In this document: positions 41,437-51,163 of the stretch, one piece after another
Numbering within the stretch: the stretch's first letter is position 1
Layout: each line of letters opens with the position of its first letter
DNA from: an uncultured Porphyromonadaceae bacterium
GTDB taxonomy: Bacteria > Bacteroidota > Bacteroidia > Bacteroidales > Muribaculaceae
Direction of reading: 5' to 3'
NCBI GenBank assembly: GCA_947176335.1
Contig: CAMWQE010000002.1
Coordinates: 1-53,751, forward strand
DNA: 53,751 bases
The notes under the pieces: model-generated
Databases searched by the model: none
Seen by the model: only the letters and a program-made list of their open reading frames with translations
Told to the model about the DNA's origin: nothing
Translations under genes and position numbers: made by a program

Positions 41437-41792
41437 CAGTGATATGCCGTCTTCATGCTTCGACCGCCTATCACAGACTCACCTTTCCAGGACTGTCCAA
41501 TCTTTATTTTAATAAACTTCAGTAGCCAATATGTCGTGATTCATTTTCACCGGCACTGAAACTAAGCTCCAAATTATTACCGATAAAGCAGTGCTTGCTA
41601 ATAAACTGGAAACGAAAGCATACCTTCTATAATATTGAACTATGATAAACTTTATCAACTTGCATATTATATCCAAGATAAGACATTAGAATTCAGAACA
41701 GTTTGATTAAACTCTAATCATCCATTATTTTGACAATTGACAGACAGATCAATTTTCCATACAACTTACCTAAAAAACACCCTTTTGGGTGA

Positions 41793-41822
41793 TTGATAAC
41801 AGTAATCAATATATTAATTTTG
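41793..41822 (+). promoter_or_regulatory. Bacteroidetes promoter for the 41915 lipoprotein gene
   Basis: TTG (41793-41795) - 19 nt - TAATTTTG (41815-41822). Confidence 0.55.
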
Positions 41823-41914
41823 CAATGTGGTTTTTAGAAATTTTGTACTGGAGAGTCCAAAGATGACCTCTTGTCGAGAACGACAATCGTAATGTTTAAC
41901 GAACTATTATAAAT

Positions 41915-42682
41915 ATGAGACACAAATATTTATGCATTTTAGCAATAGGGCTTCTATTCACTGCCTGTTCTAGTGAAGAAGAGGATCTTTTTAATAAGTT
42001 GGAAAAGACTGAGTATACAAGGAGTACAGACGCAGTTAATTTAACTTATCCTCTGAGCAGTTTCATCACTAACGTTGATCTCAGTTCCGCTGATCAGACA
42101 CGACTAAATGAAATCTTATCATTTATGCAAACAACGTTGAAAGATGGTTACAATCCTCTCTTTAAGAAATTAAAGTCGTTGCCTATCGCAAAAATTTACA
42201 GAGAAGAAACTGACGGAGAAGCTCCCGCTGCTTATAACCCTACAAGCAATATGGTTATCCTTAAAACTGGAACTTATATAACCATTAATATGTTGGAAGA
42301 GGAGCTTGTTCATGCTGGGCAGAATAGAATTTATCCTGGAGGAATCTCACAATATGTAAAAACATCAGGAACTCCTAATATTGAATTTGAAGCAAAACTA
42401 ACACAAGATTTAATATCTTATGTGAATGGCGGAGCTTTTAGTCTAGGAGCGGGACCAAATAACTATGATGAATACTCTGCTTGGGTCATGTCTATTTGCG
42501 ATGATTCAAATGAACCCACTTTTCCATCCATGGACACAGTTCTAACAGTAAAAGAAGGATCTTACGGTTATTACCAAATGGTTGAGGCTTTTAAAACAAA
42601 AGCTAGCCAATACGACTACCCTGTTTTGACAACCTTGAAGCCATTATATATTAACTACACGTATATTAATTATGGAAAATAA
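41915..42682 (+). CDS. Predicted lipoprotein of unknown function
   Basis: 255 aa; signal/lipobox LLFTACSSEEE; EEELVHAGQN ... NIEFEAKLTQD motif. Confidence 0.75.
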   Translation: MRHKYLCILAIGLLFTACSSEEEDLFNKLEKTEYTRSTDAVNLTYPLSSFITNVDLSSADQTRLNEILSFMQTTLKDGYNPLFKKLKSLPIAKIYREETDGEAPAAYNPTSNMVILKTGTYITINMLEEELVHAGQNRIYPGGISQYVKTSGTPNIEFEAKLTQDLISYVNGGAFSLGAGPNNYDEYSAWVMSICDDSNEPTFPSMDTVLTVKEGSYGYYQMVEAFKTKASQYDYPVLTTLKPLYINYTYINYGK

Positions 42683-43163
42683 AAATCTAATCAAAAAAAC
42701 TTTAGCCTTTATAGTTTTATTTGTCGGGATAATAGGAACAAATGCCATTTATGCCCAAACAACTTATAAGACAACCAATGGAAAAACGTATGTGTTCGAC
42801 AATACAAAGAAAGTAATTTTCAATCGAGCACAAAACAACAAAACCACACAGTTTTATGCAACTGAAGGTTTTAGTGTAAACAATCCCTCAATAGTCTCAA
42901 CCACATTCAAAAATATTCTTTCAGTAGAAAGAATAAGAGACCTTAAGAAAGATAAGGTTGCTGTTATATTTGAGTGTAGTGGAGAGGGAAAAATAGAATC
43001 CGTAAAATTTCTATTTAACAAGACCCCTTTCTTAACTGCCCAAGAAGTTGAACAACTAGAGAAATCTTTTTTGACGCAATCTTTTTCGATCTCATCAAAT
43101 TTGGATAAGAATCAGTGTATAAAATTTACCATACCTTGCTTCTTTTCCAGAATACAAAAGTAA
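42672..43163 (+). CDS. Predicted secreted hypothetical protein
   Basis: 163 aa; signal peptide TLAFIVLFVGIIGTNAIYAQ; 11-bp overlap with the upstream gene. Confidence 0.65.
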   Translation: MENKNLIKKTLAFIVLFVGIIGTNAIYAQTTYKTTNGKTYVFDNTKKVIFNRAQNNKTTQFYATEGFSVNNPSIVSTTFKNILSVERIRDLKKDKVAVIFECSGEGKIESVKFLFNKTPFLTAQEVEQLEKSFLTQSFSISSNLDKNQCIKFTIPCFFSRIQK

Positions 43164-43330
43164 TTTCATTTAAATAAATAAGAGAAATAACAGTCAAAAA
43201 CGACCTTTTATGAGACTTTCCGGCAAGCTATCTTCAGATATAGCCATTCATGCCGACTATCTTCTCATAAGTAGTTTCAAAGTCAAGAGAGTGTTATCAG
43301 TTTTGGGACTGCTCACAAATTAAAATACTT

Positions 43331-43380
43331 CGACTCATTTCCATATCTAGCAAGACTGATTCATTTATGGAAATGAGTCG
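43331..43380. terminator. Perfect 15-bp inverted repeat between convergent genes
   Basis: CGACTCATTTCCATA (43331-43345) / TATGGAAATGAGTCG (43366-43380). Confidence 0.55.
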
Positions 43381-43856
43381 ATTATTTATTGCTCGCTGTT
43401 ATCAATATTAGGAAATAGCATTCTGACAATCCATTCTTTGCCATGTTATCCAATATCTTGGGGGAATCGGAATTGACAACCAACATCGGCTGTTCCATTA
43501 AAGGAATGATTCAATTCGATACTTGCATTAACTCATACATAAGTAGTCAATATTACCATAATATGTCAAATCTTCTTTTCTCTCGTATTTCATCACGTCT
43601 TCCTTTACGACTTTCTCACTTATATTTGGTTAGATCAATGAAGTCAGCGAAAAGCCAGAGTCTGAGCTGTCAGTATTGAGACAGATGTAATTACGCTATA
43701 CCCACTGTCCGACCTCATATGTAATTGGAAAGATTTTATGATGCTACGAAAGCGAAGATAAAACTCAACACTATATACCTTCTCACACCTTTACTATCTG
43801 GACTTATCGACTTTACGCTGATTTTACTGTCATTTCATTAATATCTCATAGCTACT

Positions 43857-44750
43857 TCATTGCTGCATCATGCCACGAGCCCCTTCATAAGAGCAACTCA
43901 CAGCACCAATCTGCTGAGCTTCATTCAGAGCTATTTCCAAATCTGATACTAAGAGATCGCTTATTCCATAGAACTCTTTATCTTTAAATAATTTATTAAT
44001 TAAAGCAGCTGATGTCCAGTCTCCAGCGCCAGCGGTGTCAATCACTTTCTCATTCATCACAGGTTCCAGATGAATCCAATCAGAATTTAACCTGTAGCTA
44101 AGCCCTCTGGCCCCTTGTGTCTGTATGAAGAGCTTGTCATTATAACGGTCAAACTGCTTTAAATCTGAAATTCGTTGGTCTGAAAACTTCACAATATCAG
44201 CAACTTCGACACACTTATTGAACAAGTCCACTTTACCACCGCGGCTAGAAGGCTCGAAGAATATCACCGCGCCCCTCTCTTTATATGCTGTAGCCAACTT
44301 AAGTATGGCTGGGGCTACCCTGTCAAAGAAGAATACTTTAGGAATTATGCTAATACGTTCAAGCACATGATTAGCCTGTTTTAGAGTCAACGATTTGAAA
44401 TCAAGGTAGAAGCGACCAATATTATTTCGGGACTCAAATTTATGTGTGGGAATTCCATCCTTGTTAACAAAATTACGCTGCACAATAACTGGAGTCTTAC
44501 CGTCGTTGGTAGAGATGAAGTCAGTATGAACCGCATGTCTAACCATATCAGACAGAATCCTTTCGGTATCTTTAGTGCCGTCCAAACGTGCTATGGGATA
44601 AGATTCCCAACCCATGTGAGAAAGGATCATCATGACATTCCCGCAAGTGCCTCCCACATAGTAGGAGATAGGGAAACGCTCCCCATCACGGATGAGTACG
44701 TCTAAACTTATTAGTCCAGCCCCAAGAACTATGTTGGCTTCATGTTTCAT
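43857..44750 (-). CDS. PfkB/ribokinase-family carbohydrate kinase
   Basis: 297 aa; VGGTCGNVMMILSHMGWESYPIARLG-type N-motif and DTAGAGDWTSAALI signature. Confidence 0.88.
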   Translation of the reverse strand: MKHEANIVLGAGLISLDVLIRDGERFPISYYVGGTCGNVMMILSHMGWESYPIARLDGTKDTERILSDMVRHAVHTDFISTNDGKTPVIVQRNFVNKDGIPTHKFESRNNIGRFYLDFKSLTLKQANHVLERISIIPKVFFFDRVAPAILKLATAYKERGAVIFFEPSSRGGKVDLFNKCVEVADIVKFSDQRISDLKQFDRYNDKLFIQTQGARGLSYRLNSDWIHLEPVMNEKVIDTAGAGDWTSAALINKLFKDKEFYGISDLLVSDLEIALNEAQQIGAVSCSYEGARGMMQQ

Positions 44751-44810
44751 ATTAAAATTCCAAATATATATACTATAGAAGAACGTATAAATACCTTCAT
44801 TATTGTAAAT

Positions 44811-45926
44811 TCAAGTCTCTGAGTAGGCCATTCCGGTGACCCATAAGAGAAATGGTTCGCTAAGTTTATTCAAATCCTTTAGAACTTTCGAACTCCGAAT
44901 CTTATAATCTCTTGAACTTACATTATAAATAGCCACGCAATCATTAAACTCTAGACCAATCAGCAGACCACCTAAAGACAATAGTTTACTTGTTAGCAAA
45001 GCAATACCAAAGCAAACATTCTCACTAATAGGTCTCAAAGTCTTCTTATGCTCGCGGATCATCTGTGCTACAATACGGTAAAGCTCAAAAGGATTCTGTT
45101 CATCCGCATATGTAATACTTAGAGGATCGTTGAATAGCTTCTCTTCAAAGAACTGGGAATATTCCTGCATCAAGTCATCTGCCCTACGAGGACTGTGCAT
45201 GGAGGGAAATGGCAGCACGGGGAACATATCTGAAGGCTTGAAGTTCTCATATATGCCTTTTAACAACTTCACGTGCAATTCTCCTTCTCCAATTAAAGGA
45301 ATCAGAATACAAATCCTGTCAAGGATGGATTCTACACTCAACATAGTCTTAAAACCGGGAAGCGCCTCAATATGGTCAGTTGCCACATTTATTTCTATTC
45401 CTTTGTCCATTTCCACGTTCTCCGACACCGTGAAGAACAGATTCTTAGTTGCATTATTCTTAAGCTTATTGAACAGTGCCTTGGCGATATTGAAATAGAA
45501 AGCTCTAGGAAGTGAACTCACATCGAGGATTATATCTCGATACTCATCCAAGTTGAGTTCGGACACTTGACGGCTCATAATAGCAATACGTTTTTCCCAA
45601 CTTTGATTATTATCAATAGTAATCTCGCTGGAGGTAAATCCATATTTCTTTTGAAGAAGTTCAAGTTCCCTTACATTGTCATTATAGAGTGCTCGGCACT
45701 CAGCATTGCCACCACTGTCGGGAAAATCAAACGTCAGACAGTGTAGATCCAATCCCTTCACATTTTCCAGTAAAAGCGACAACGTATTATTCATACGGGG
45801 ATCAAACCCCTTGCCCAATAATAACAAAACCTTAACTTGAGGATAATCGCCGTAGAATTCCTTCAAGAATTCCACAAGTTCCAGATTACCATGATATTTA
45901 ACGTATGAATCCCATCTATATTTCAT
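44811..45926 (-). CDS. Uncharacterised protein with a Rossmann-like N-terminal domain
   Basis: 371 aa; VKVLLLLGKGFDPRMNNTLSLL, DIILDVSSLPRAFYFNIAKAL. Confidence 0.75.
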   Translation of the reverse strand: MKYRWDSYVKYHGNLELVEFLKEFYGDYPQVKVLLLLGKGFDPRMNNTLSLLLENVKGLDLHCLTFDFPDSGGNAECRALYNDNVRELELLQKKYGFTSSEITIDNNQSWEKRIAIMSRQVSELNLDEYRDIILDVSSLPRAFYFNIAKALFNKLKNNATKNLFFTVSENVEMDKGIEINVATDHIEALPGFKTMLSVESILDRICILIPLIGEGELHVKLLKGIYENFKPSDMFPVLPFPSMHSPRRADDLMQEYSQFFEEKLFNDPLSITYADEQNPFELYRIVAQMIREHKKTLRPISENVCFGIALLTSKLLSLGGLLIGLEFNDCVAIYNVSSRDYKIRSSKVLKDLNKLSEPFLLWVTGMAYSET

Positions 45927-45935
45927 CTCAAATTC

Positions 45936-47786
45936 CTATTTTGTAGTTTGAACCCACTGTTTCAATCGTGCCAATGACAACTTACGCCATCCACCACGAT
46001 GCAATGGCAGATGAGCGTATGCGCACAACCATTCATTCAAGTAGAAAACAGTCCAGTTCTGGTCTTTCTTCCCCTGTGTACGAGAAACCCTATTCAGTAG
46101 ATTGTTAGCCAGACAGTCTTTTAGAATAACAGCCAGCTCTTCGTTATCAGCATCCTGAAACCAAAAACCATCTTGGCCATATTTGCCAGAGTTTTCTTCA
46201 CTTATAGCAAACCCGCTTACAGTACGGTATGAATAGGATGGGCTAAAGGTCTGCTTTTGACAAAAATCTATCAATTGCATTAGGAATGCGTATATTTTGT
46301 AACCGTGTTTTAGCCGCTTTATATCCTCTATATGACTCCTACAGTAATCCCTCACTATCTTATCCTGGTCCTCTGGGGTAAGATCACATCGTCCTGCATC
46401 CATAATTTTCTTGGACAATAGCAACTCATACATTTTGGAAGAGATGCTAAGAAACTGCTCTATGTTACTTGAAGCCAAGTTTATCAAAGTTTGCTGTCCG
46501 TAATATTGCGGTAGCCGAGTATTTTCTCCCGGCAGTAACTCTTCTGCATATTCATTGTAGCCATTGTTTAGAATACCCAACATCTCTTCGTACTCATAAC
46601 CGAACAAACTTGGTGATTTATCTTCTCGTGAAGCATAAATCAACATTGCTCTACTGTGCTTCGCACGGTCATAAGGAGGTTCCTTACTGATGACTTTCAT
46701 ACAGTCTTCGTAATTGGAATAGCTCGATAATGTTTCAAGCTGAGCAAAATACTTTTTACTTGCCTCAGAATAAACGGCATTGTAATTATCCGTAGATATT
46801 TCTGACAAATAAGTAAAAAAATCTGTGCCATCGTAGGACACCTTTGACCGCATAGAAGCAATACCTTTTGCCATCTTATTGAATAGACTTTGTGGGAGGC
46901 TCTCCAATCTGATAAGCTGATAATCCCTGCCTTGTCTGTTATTATCACTCAGAATATCCTCAGTACTCAATGTTTCCAAACGTTCAGTCACCCACAAAGT
47001 TGCGTGAATACGACGCTCAGCAACCTCACAACGAATAATTCGTTTTTGCCTTTCCGTTAGTTTGTGGGCATCATCAATCTGAAAGATAAATTCACCACAT
47101 AGAGGCATATTATCAAAGCTGAACCATTCAGCTTTCATGACATCCAATGCGAACAGCTCATCATTGCCAACAATGCCGTCTGCCGGGATTACAAAACTAT
47201 CCAAGAATTCACATACTTTGCGTTCTTGTCTAGTCGCCCAATCTAACAAATCTTTTCCTGTGTAACTCTCTTTAAGCTCCCCAAACTGTTTGATTGGTTC
47301 TTCAGGAGTGTAAGTGACCTTATGGAGTTCGGTATATTTAATACCAGCCAATGTCATGCAAGTTTTAAGGGTTGCTAGAACGATTCTCGTATTAAGAAGC
47401 GACAAAAAATATCGTCTTTGCTCACGACGGCTAAAAAGTTCATCATCCTCTAGAAATTCATAATCACGCCCCATCTGAAGATAAACTCCACACTTCAGAA
47501 TCTGCTCTTCTGCATCCTTTACACCTAACTTACAAAGTTTTCGATAAATAAGATTGGTACCCTTTGACGTCACGCGTTTGAGTACAGAAGGAGAAAAAAG
47601 TCTAAGCAGAGTAGTCTTACCTGCTCCTGGTGAACTTAGAATGTACGTCATAGTACCCCAGAGCGAATCGTTCACATGATTATCCTCCAAATATGAAAGG
47701 GGCTCCACGGAAAACAGTTCAAGAAACCGCTCATCGGTTTCAATTCTTTCAGAAGCGCGTATAGCGAAGGGATTCTTATAATTCAT
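45936..47786 (-). CDS. P-loop NTPase, ORC/CDC6-like AAA ATPase
   Basis: 616 aa; YILSSPGAGKTTLLRLF Walker A, FIFQIDDAHKLT Walker B. Confidence 0.8.
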   Translation of the reverse strand: MNYKNPFAIRASERIETDERFLELFSVEPLSYLEDNHVNDSLWGTMTYILSSPGAGKTTLLRLFSPSVLKRVTSKGTNLIYRKLCKLGVKDAEEQILKCGVYLQMGRDYEFLEDDELFSRREQRRYFLSLLNTRIVLATLKTCMTLAGIKYTELHKVTYTPEEPIKQFGELKESYTGKDLLDWATRQERKVCEFLDSFVIPADGIVGNDELFALDVMKAEWFSFDNMPLCGEFIFQIDDAHKLTERQKRIIRCEVAERRIHATLWVTERLETLSTEDILSDNNRQGRDYQLIRLESLPQSLFNKMAKGIASMRSKVSYDGTDFFTYLSEISTDNYNAVYSEASKKYFAQLETLSSYSNYEDCMKVISKEPPYDRAKHSRAMLIYASREDKSPSLFGYEYEEMLGILNNGYNEYAEELLPGENTRLPQYYGQQTLINLASSNIEQFLSISSKMYELLLSKKIMDAGRCDLTPEDQDKIVRDYCRSHIEDIKRLKHGYKIYAFLMQLIDFCQKQTFSPSYSYRTVSGFAISEENSGKYGQDGFWFQDADNEELAVILKDCLANNLLNRVSRTQGKKDQNWTVFYLNEWLCAYAHLPLHRGGWRKLSLARLKQWVQTTK

Positions 47787-47794
47787 ATGCTCAA

Positions 47795-48958
47795 TTAATG
47801 ACGGCTGATTCGGGGGAAGAGTCCTTTAAATTCATTATCTTTGTCTGTATCTAACCATAATATAGGTAAAGAGTTATTAGGAGTATTGTGCGAAAGTACC
47901 ACCGGAAGTGCACATTCGTCAAAACCTAAGAATGCATTGTTAGTGCTACCTACATTATAAGCTTTATCCTCTTTCAATTCCTGATGAAAATACTTTTCTT
48001 TTTGCAGGGCTTTCATCAAGACCGGGTCTTCAGTAATGTCCGCGCTCAGCGAATCTTCCAAGGGCTGAACTACATGGATGTGATACTTAACCGTATCATA
48101 ACAACTTTTCTTCAAAAAATCATCGAGATTCTTATGAATGTTCTTTAAAGCTTTATCGGTAGCCATGCAGAAGAGTAAATTTATATGAATCTCTTGTTGA
48201 TTCTTGTCCAAAAGATAGCTTAGGTGTAATTCCTCTTTAGCGCCCTGGTCCTCGTCGTTCCCCTTAGGTTCAATATTATTGGCACAAATCTGATCAATAA
48301 TTTTAGAGAGTTTACCTTTAAATCTCTCTTCTTGTTCATCATAGCGCACAAAACTCTTGCCGCTGGCCGTAAAATCGTCAATCAGGAAAATATTGCGGAA
48401 ATAAGAATCTTTTAAATCATAACGATCCAAATCCTTCCTTAGATTAGACAACATATCTTTCAGTTTCTTACTGTCAGGATAGTAGTTGGTTAACACCTGC
48501 TCGTTGCTGAAACCAGCACTGCGACGCAAAATATCCGTATGTGCACCATCACTTAGACCAATCACCAAGGAAGAACGTTTCTCTATTTCAAATTGTCGCT
48601 GCACTTTCTTATTACATAGCATATAAGACGGCATACTAGTATGCTCGGTAGCCTTCTTTAGAAGAATCGGTCGAATCTTCGAGTCATATAATAAGTCTAC
48701 CAGATAGTTCATCTGCGTAGAAGAGACAAAGACTAGTTTCTTCTTGACAAACTCTAATACAATAGCTCTATCTTCTTCATCGAACTGACTTAGCCATTGC
48801 ACTAGACTACTCATGAAACGAGTACCAGGCATGAAGCGATCATAGGCATCATATTTCATGCTTCCCATAAACTCAAGCACAGGACGATTGGTGTTTAATT
48901 CCAAATAATTCCATCCCATGATATTTGATAATAATTGACTTGCTAAATTACTGTTCAT
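47795..48958 (-). CDS. Phosphoribosyltransferase-like protein (PRTase-CE type suspected)
   Basis: 387 aa; IFLIDDFTASGKSFVRY resembles the PRPP-binding loop of type I PRTases. Confidence 0.72.
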   Translation of the reverse strand: MNSNLASQLLSNIMGWNYLELNTNRPVLEFMGSMKYDAYDRFMPGTRFMSSLVQWLSQFDEEDRAIVLEFVKKKLVFVSSTQMNYLVDLLYDSKIRPILLKKATEHTSMPSYMLCNKKVQRQFEIEKRSSLVIGLSDGAHTDILRRSAGFSNEQVLTNYYPDSKKLKDMLSNLRKDLDRYDLKDSYFRNIFLIDDFTASGKSFVRYDEQEERFKGKLSKIIDQICANNIEPKGNDEDQGAKEELHLSYLLDKNQQEIHINLLFCMATDKALKNIHKNLDDFLKKSCYDTVKYHIHVVQPLEDSLSADITEDPVLMKALQKEKYFHQELKEDKAYNVGSTNNAFLGFDECALPVVLSHNTPNNSLPILWLDTDKDNEFKGLFPRISRH

Positions 48959-50853
48959 ATGGTAAACTTACAATTGATGACACCATCTGAAATTATGAGA
49001 CGACTCAGGTAATAAAGTGTAGCATCAAGACCATATACACCTGAGGGGGCCAAATTCCAACAACAATCAGCCTTCTTAGACACTTTATCAACGCTTAGTG
49101 AAGCGCAGCTAGTAAGCAGTTCATAGTCGTTACCATCCATACTGCCATAATCACCTATGCATAGGGTATGATCCGGATCTTCTATCACGAGCAGTTTGCT
49201 GACCTCGTGGGAAACAACTATATCCATACTATGACTGCTACGCCACGCACGAATCCCTTTCAGTTGCTTATCCCAAATGATTTCACGACAGATGTCGTAA
49301 ACTATCTGAGATTCCTCCGATGTCATGTCTCCTTCTATAGATAACTGCCAGCTACGTTCTTCAAGTTTATATCTAATACATTGTTCCGGAAGTCTATGTC
49401 TTAGTTCATCCTCCAGAAGTTTCAGCTCATTGTCTAATGGCTTATTCTTCCATTCCTCCAAATTCTTTTCTTCTCCAAGTGTCAGCAAACACGCACCATT
49501 GTAGTAGCCTACCATAATCTGGTGCCAATATTTCTTATCAAAGGAGTTCATCAACGAACTACCCACAGACCTTCCACGACCAGTAGCCACACGTATTTCT
49601 ACCCCACCCTCTAAAAGCCTCTGTAATGCGTATCTGATTTCATTACATAGTCCGTCTTGATAGCGACTGGTATGGTCTTTTGCTGACAACGTACCATCAT
49701 AGTCAAAAACTATTGTTTTGTATTTTCCTCTATTTAGCCTTTGCACAAAACACTTGCAAGCATCACTATAATACTTCCATAACGTTGTTTTTCTTGCAAC
49801 AGACGCACCTAGTTTACGACGAACAGCCACATCAATAATTTTCTCATTGGGCAGTAGATGGTGGGTTAATCTGTAATAGTTCAAGTTATAGAGCAACCGA
49901 CCATACGATGGAACACCGGGACGACCCGGATCAATACCTCGAGTATAACCCAAATCGTTCACAAAATAGAATGCTTGAAGCAGCAAATCAATAGAAGCAT
50001 AAGGCATATCCAAATCAGTCTCAATACATATGACCTGGACATCAGAGGGTAACCCCTTGATTGTCTTAGAGGCCAAGTCCCTTTCAACTTGACTAATCAG
50101 AGCAATGATGCATGAATTTTCCTTACATTTAGCAAACCAATGGTGACGACCATGACCGAAATTACGATAGTCGCTCAATAAGGTTGAGCCCAGAGCAGCT
50201 TCTGTGAGCTTGGACTCAATATCCCATGCTACAGGCTCCCCAGCTGCTCCATAAAGCACCATGAAATTATGAATATGATTCAGGTTGAGTTTCGCCGTTA
50301 TAGATTTTGGTTCTTGGAAGATGGGATATATAACTGCGGATTTGGAGTCAACTGAAGCTTTGCAAAGCAAAGTGAAGGTTGCTATAAGTGAATTGGTCGC
50401 CAGAAAACCGTCTTTACCGCTTGGGATATCTTCACACCAACGTAGCACCTTCGGGTACCGTTCCAAAAGTTTCTCGGTAGGGTTATTTTTGCGGAGTGTA
50501 AGACTCATCATACAAGTTTCATTATACTGCACACCATATTTAATGGCATTAAGTATGTCCTTATTCTTGCCACTAGCACTAAGGAAAAGAAGCTTACTAT
50601 TACGGATTACATCTCTTCCTGCATACATCAACTGAAGTGGAGTCATAGCCTGTGCTAACACACCATTGTACCGCTGATAGAGCTGTACTGCATAATGGCA
50701 TGCACTAAGTGAACCACCGGAGCCAATGCACACCAAGGGTACCCTTTTGTTTTCTACAAACAGAAACTGTGCAAGACGCGACACATCCTGCATTTCTGCC
50801 CATCGAATCGTCTCCGAAAGCTTTGTTAGCTCTCCATTAAATGGCTTTCCCAT
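48955..50853 (-). CDS. SIS (sugar isomerase) domain fused to a HAD-family hydrolase
   Basis: 632 aa; VCIGSGGSLSACHYA and LFLSASGKNKDIL (SIS); TIVFDYDGTLSAKD, VATGRGRSVG, CIGDYGSMDGNDYELL (HAD). Confidence 0.88.
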   Translation of the reverse strand: MGKPFNGELTKLSETIRWAEMQDVSRLAQFLFVENKRVPLVCIGSGGSLSACHYAVQLYQRYNGVLAQAMTPLQLMYAGRDVIRNSKLLFLSASGKNKDILNAIKYGVQYNETCMMSLTLRKNNPTEKLLERYPKVLRWCEDIPSGKDGFLATNSLIATFTLLCKASVDSKSAVIYPIFQEPKSITAKLNLNHIHNFMVLYGAAGEPVAWDIESKLTEAALGSTLLSDYRNFGHGRHHWFAKCKENSCIIALISQVERDLASKTIKGLPSDVQVICIETDLDMPYASIDLLLQAFYFVNDLGYTRGIDPGRPGVPSYGRLLYNLNYYRLTHHLLPNEKIIDVAVRRKLGASVARKTTLWKYYSDACKCFVQRLNRGKYKTIVFDYDGTLSAKDHTSRYQDGLCNEIRYALQRLLEGGVEIRVATGRGRSVGSSLMNSFDKKYWHQIMVGYYNGACLLTLGEEKNLEEWKNKPLDNELKLLEDELRHRLPEQCIRYKLEERSWQLSIEGDMTSEESQIVYDICREIIWDKQLKGIRAWRSSHSMDIVVSHEVSKLLVIEDPDHTLCIGDYGSMDGNDYELLTSCASLSVDKVSKKADCCWNLAPSGVYGLDATLYYLSRLIISDGVINCKFTI

Positions 50854-50941
50854 AATTAACTTTAAGCGCCCTTAAAAGGTGCATTAATTAGTTTTCTAAG
50901 ATAAATTCGTTTCTTAAGTAAGATCTTCTGCAATTATCATA

Positions 50942-50972
50942 CAAAGATAATAAATCTCCTGCAAAAATACAA
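50942..50972 (-). promoter_or_regulatory. Bacteroidetes promoter for the five-gene operon
   Basis: On the minus strand: TTG (50972-50970) - 20 nt - TATCTTTG (50949-50942). Confidence 0.6.
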
Positions 50973-51163
50973 CTTTATTGTTGATTATTTTTAGTTTATA
51001 AATCACCAAACTCGTAAATACAGACACAGTAAGAGGCGGGCGGCTCATGTTGGCATCGGTATTAACGTTCGATGATGACGGTGAGCCGTAGTTCTCTGAT
51101 ACCCTCTGACCGCACACCGACTATTGGAACATGTTGAACACCGACTTCCTCACATCAAAAAAA

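Noticed and set aside
41304-41525. 73-aa ORF overlapping RNA copy 1 (and the 64-aa ORF at 51183-51377 over copy 2)
   Set aside because: The two ORFs cover different parts in non-equivalent frames, so conservation is not protein-driven.
43443-43679. 78-aa ORF between convergent genes
   Set aside because: No RBS or promoter signal or domain; likely non-coding or decayed DNA.
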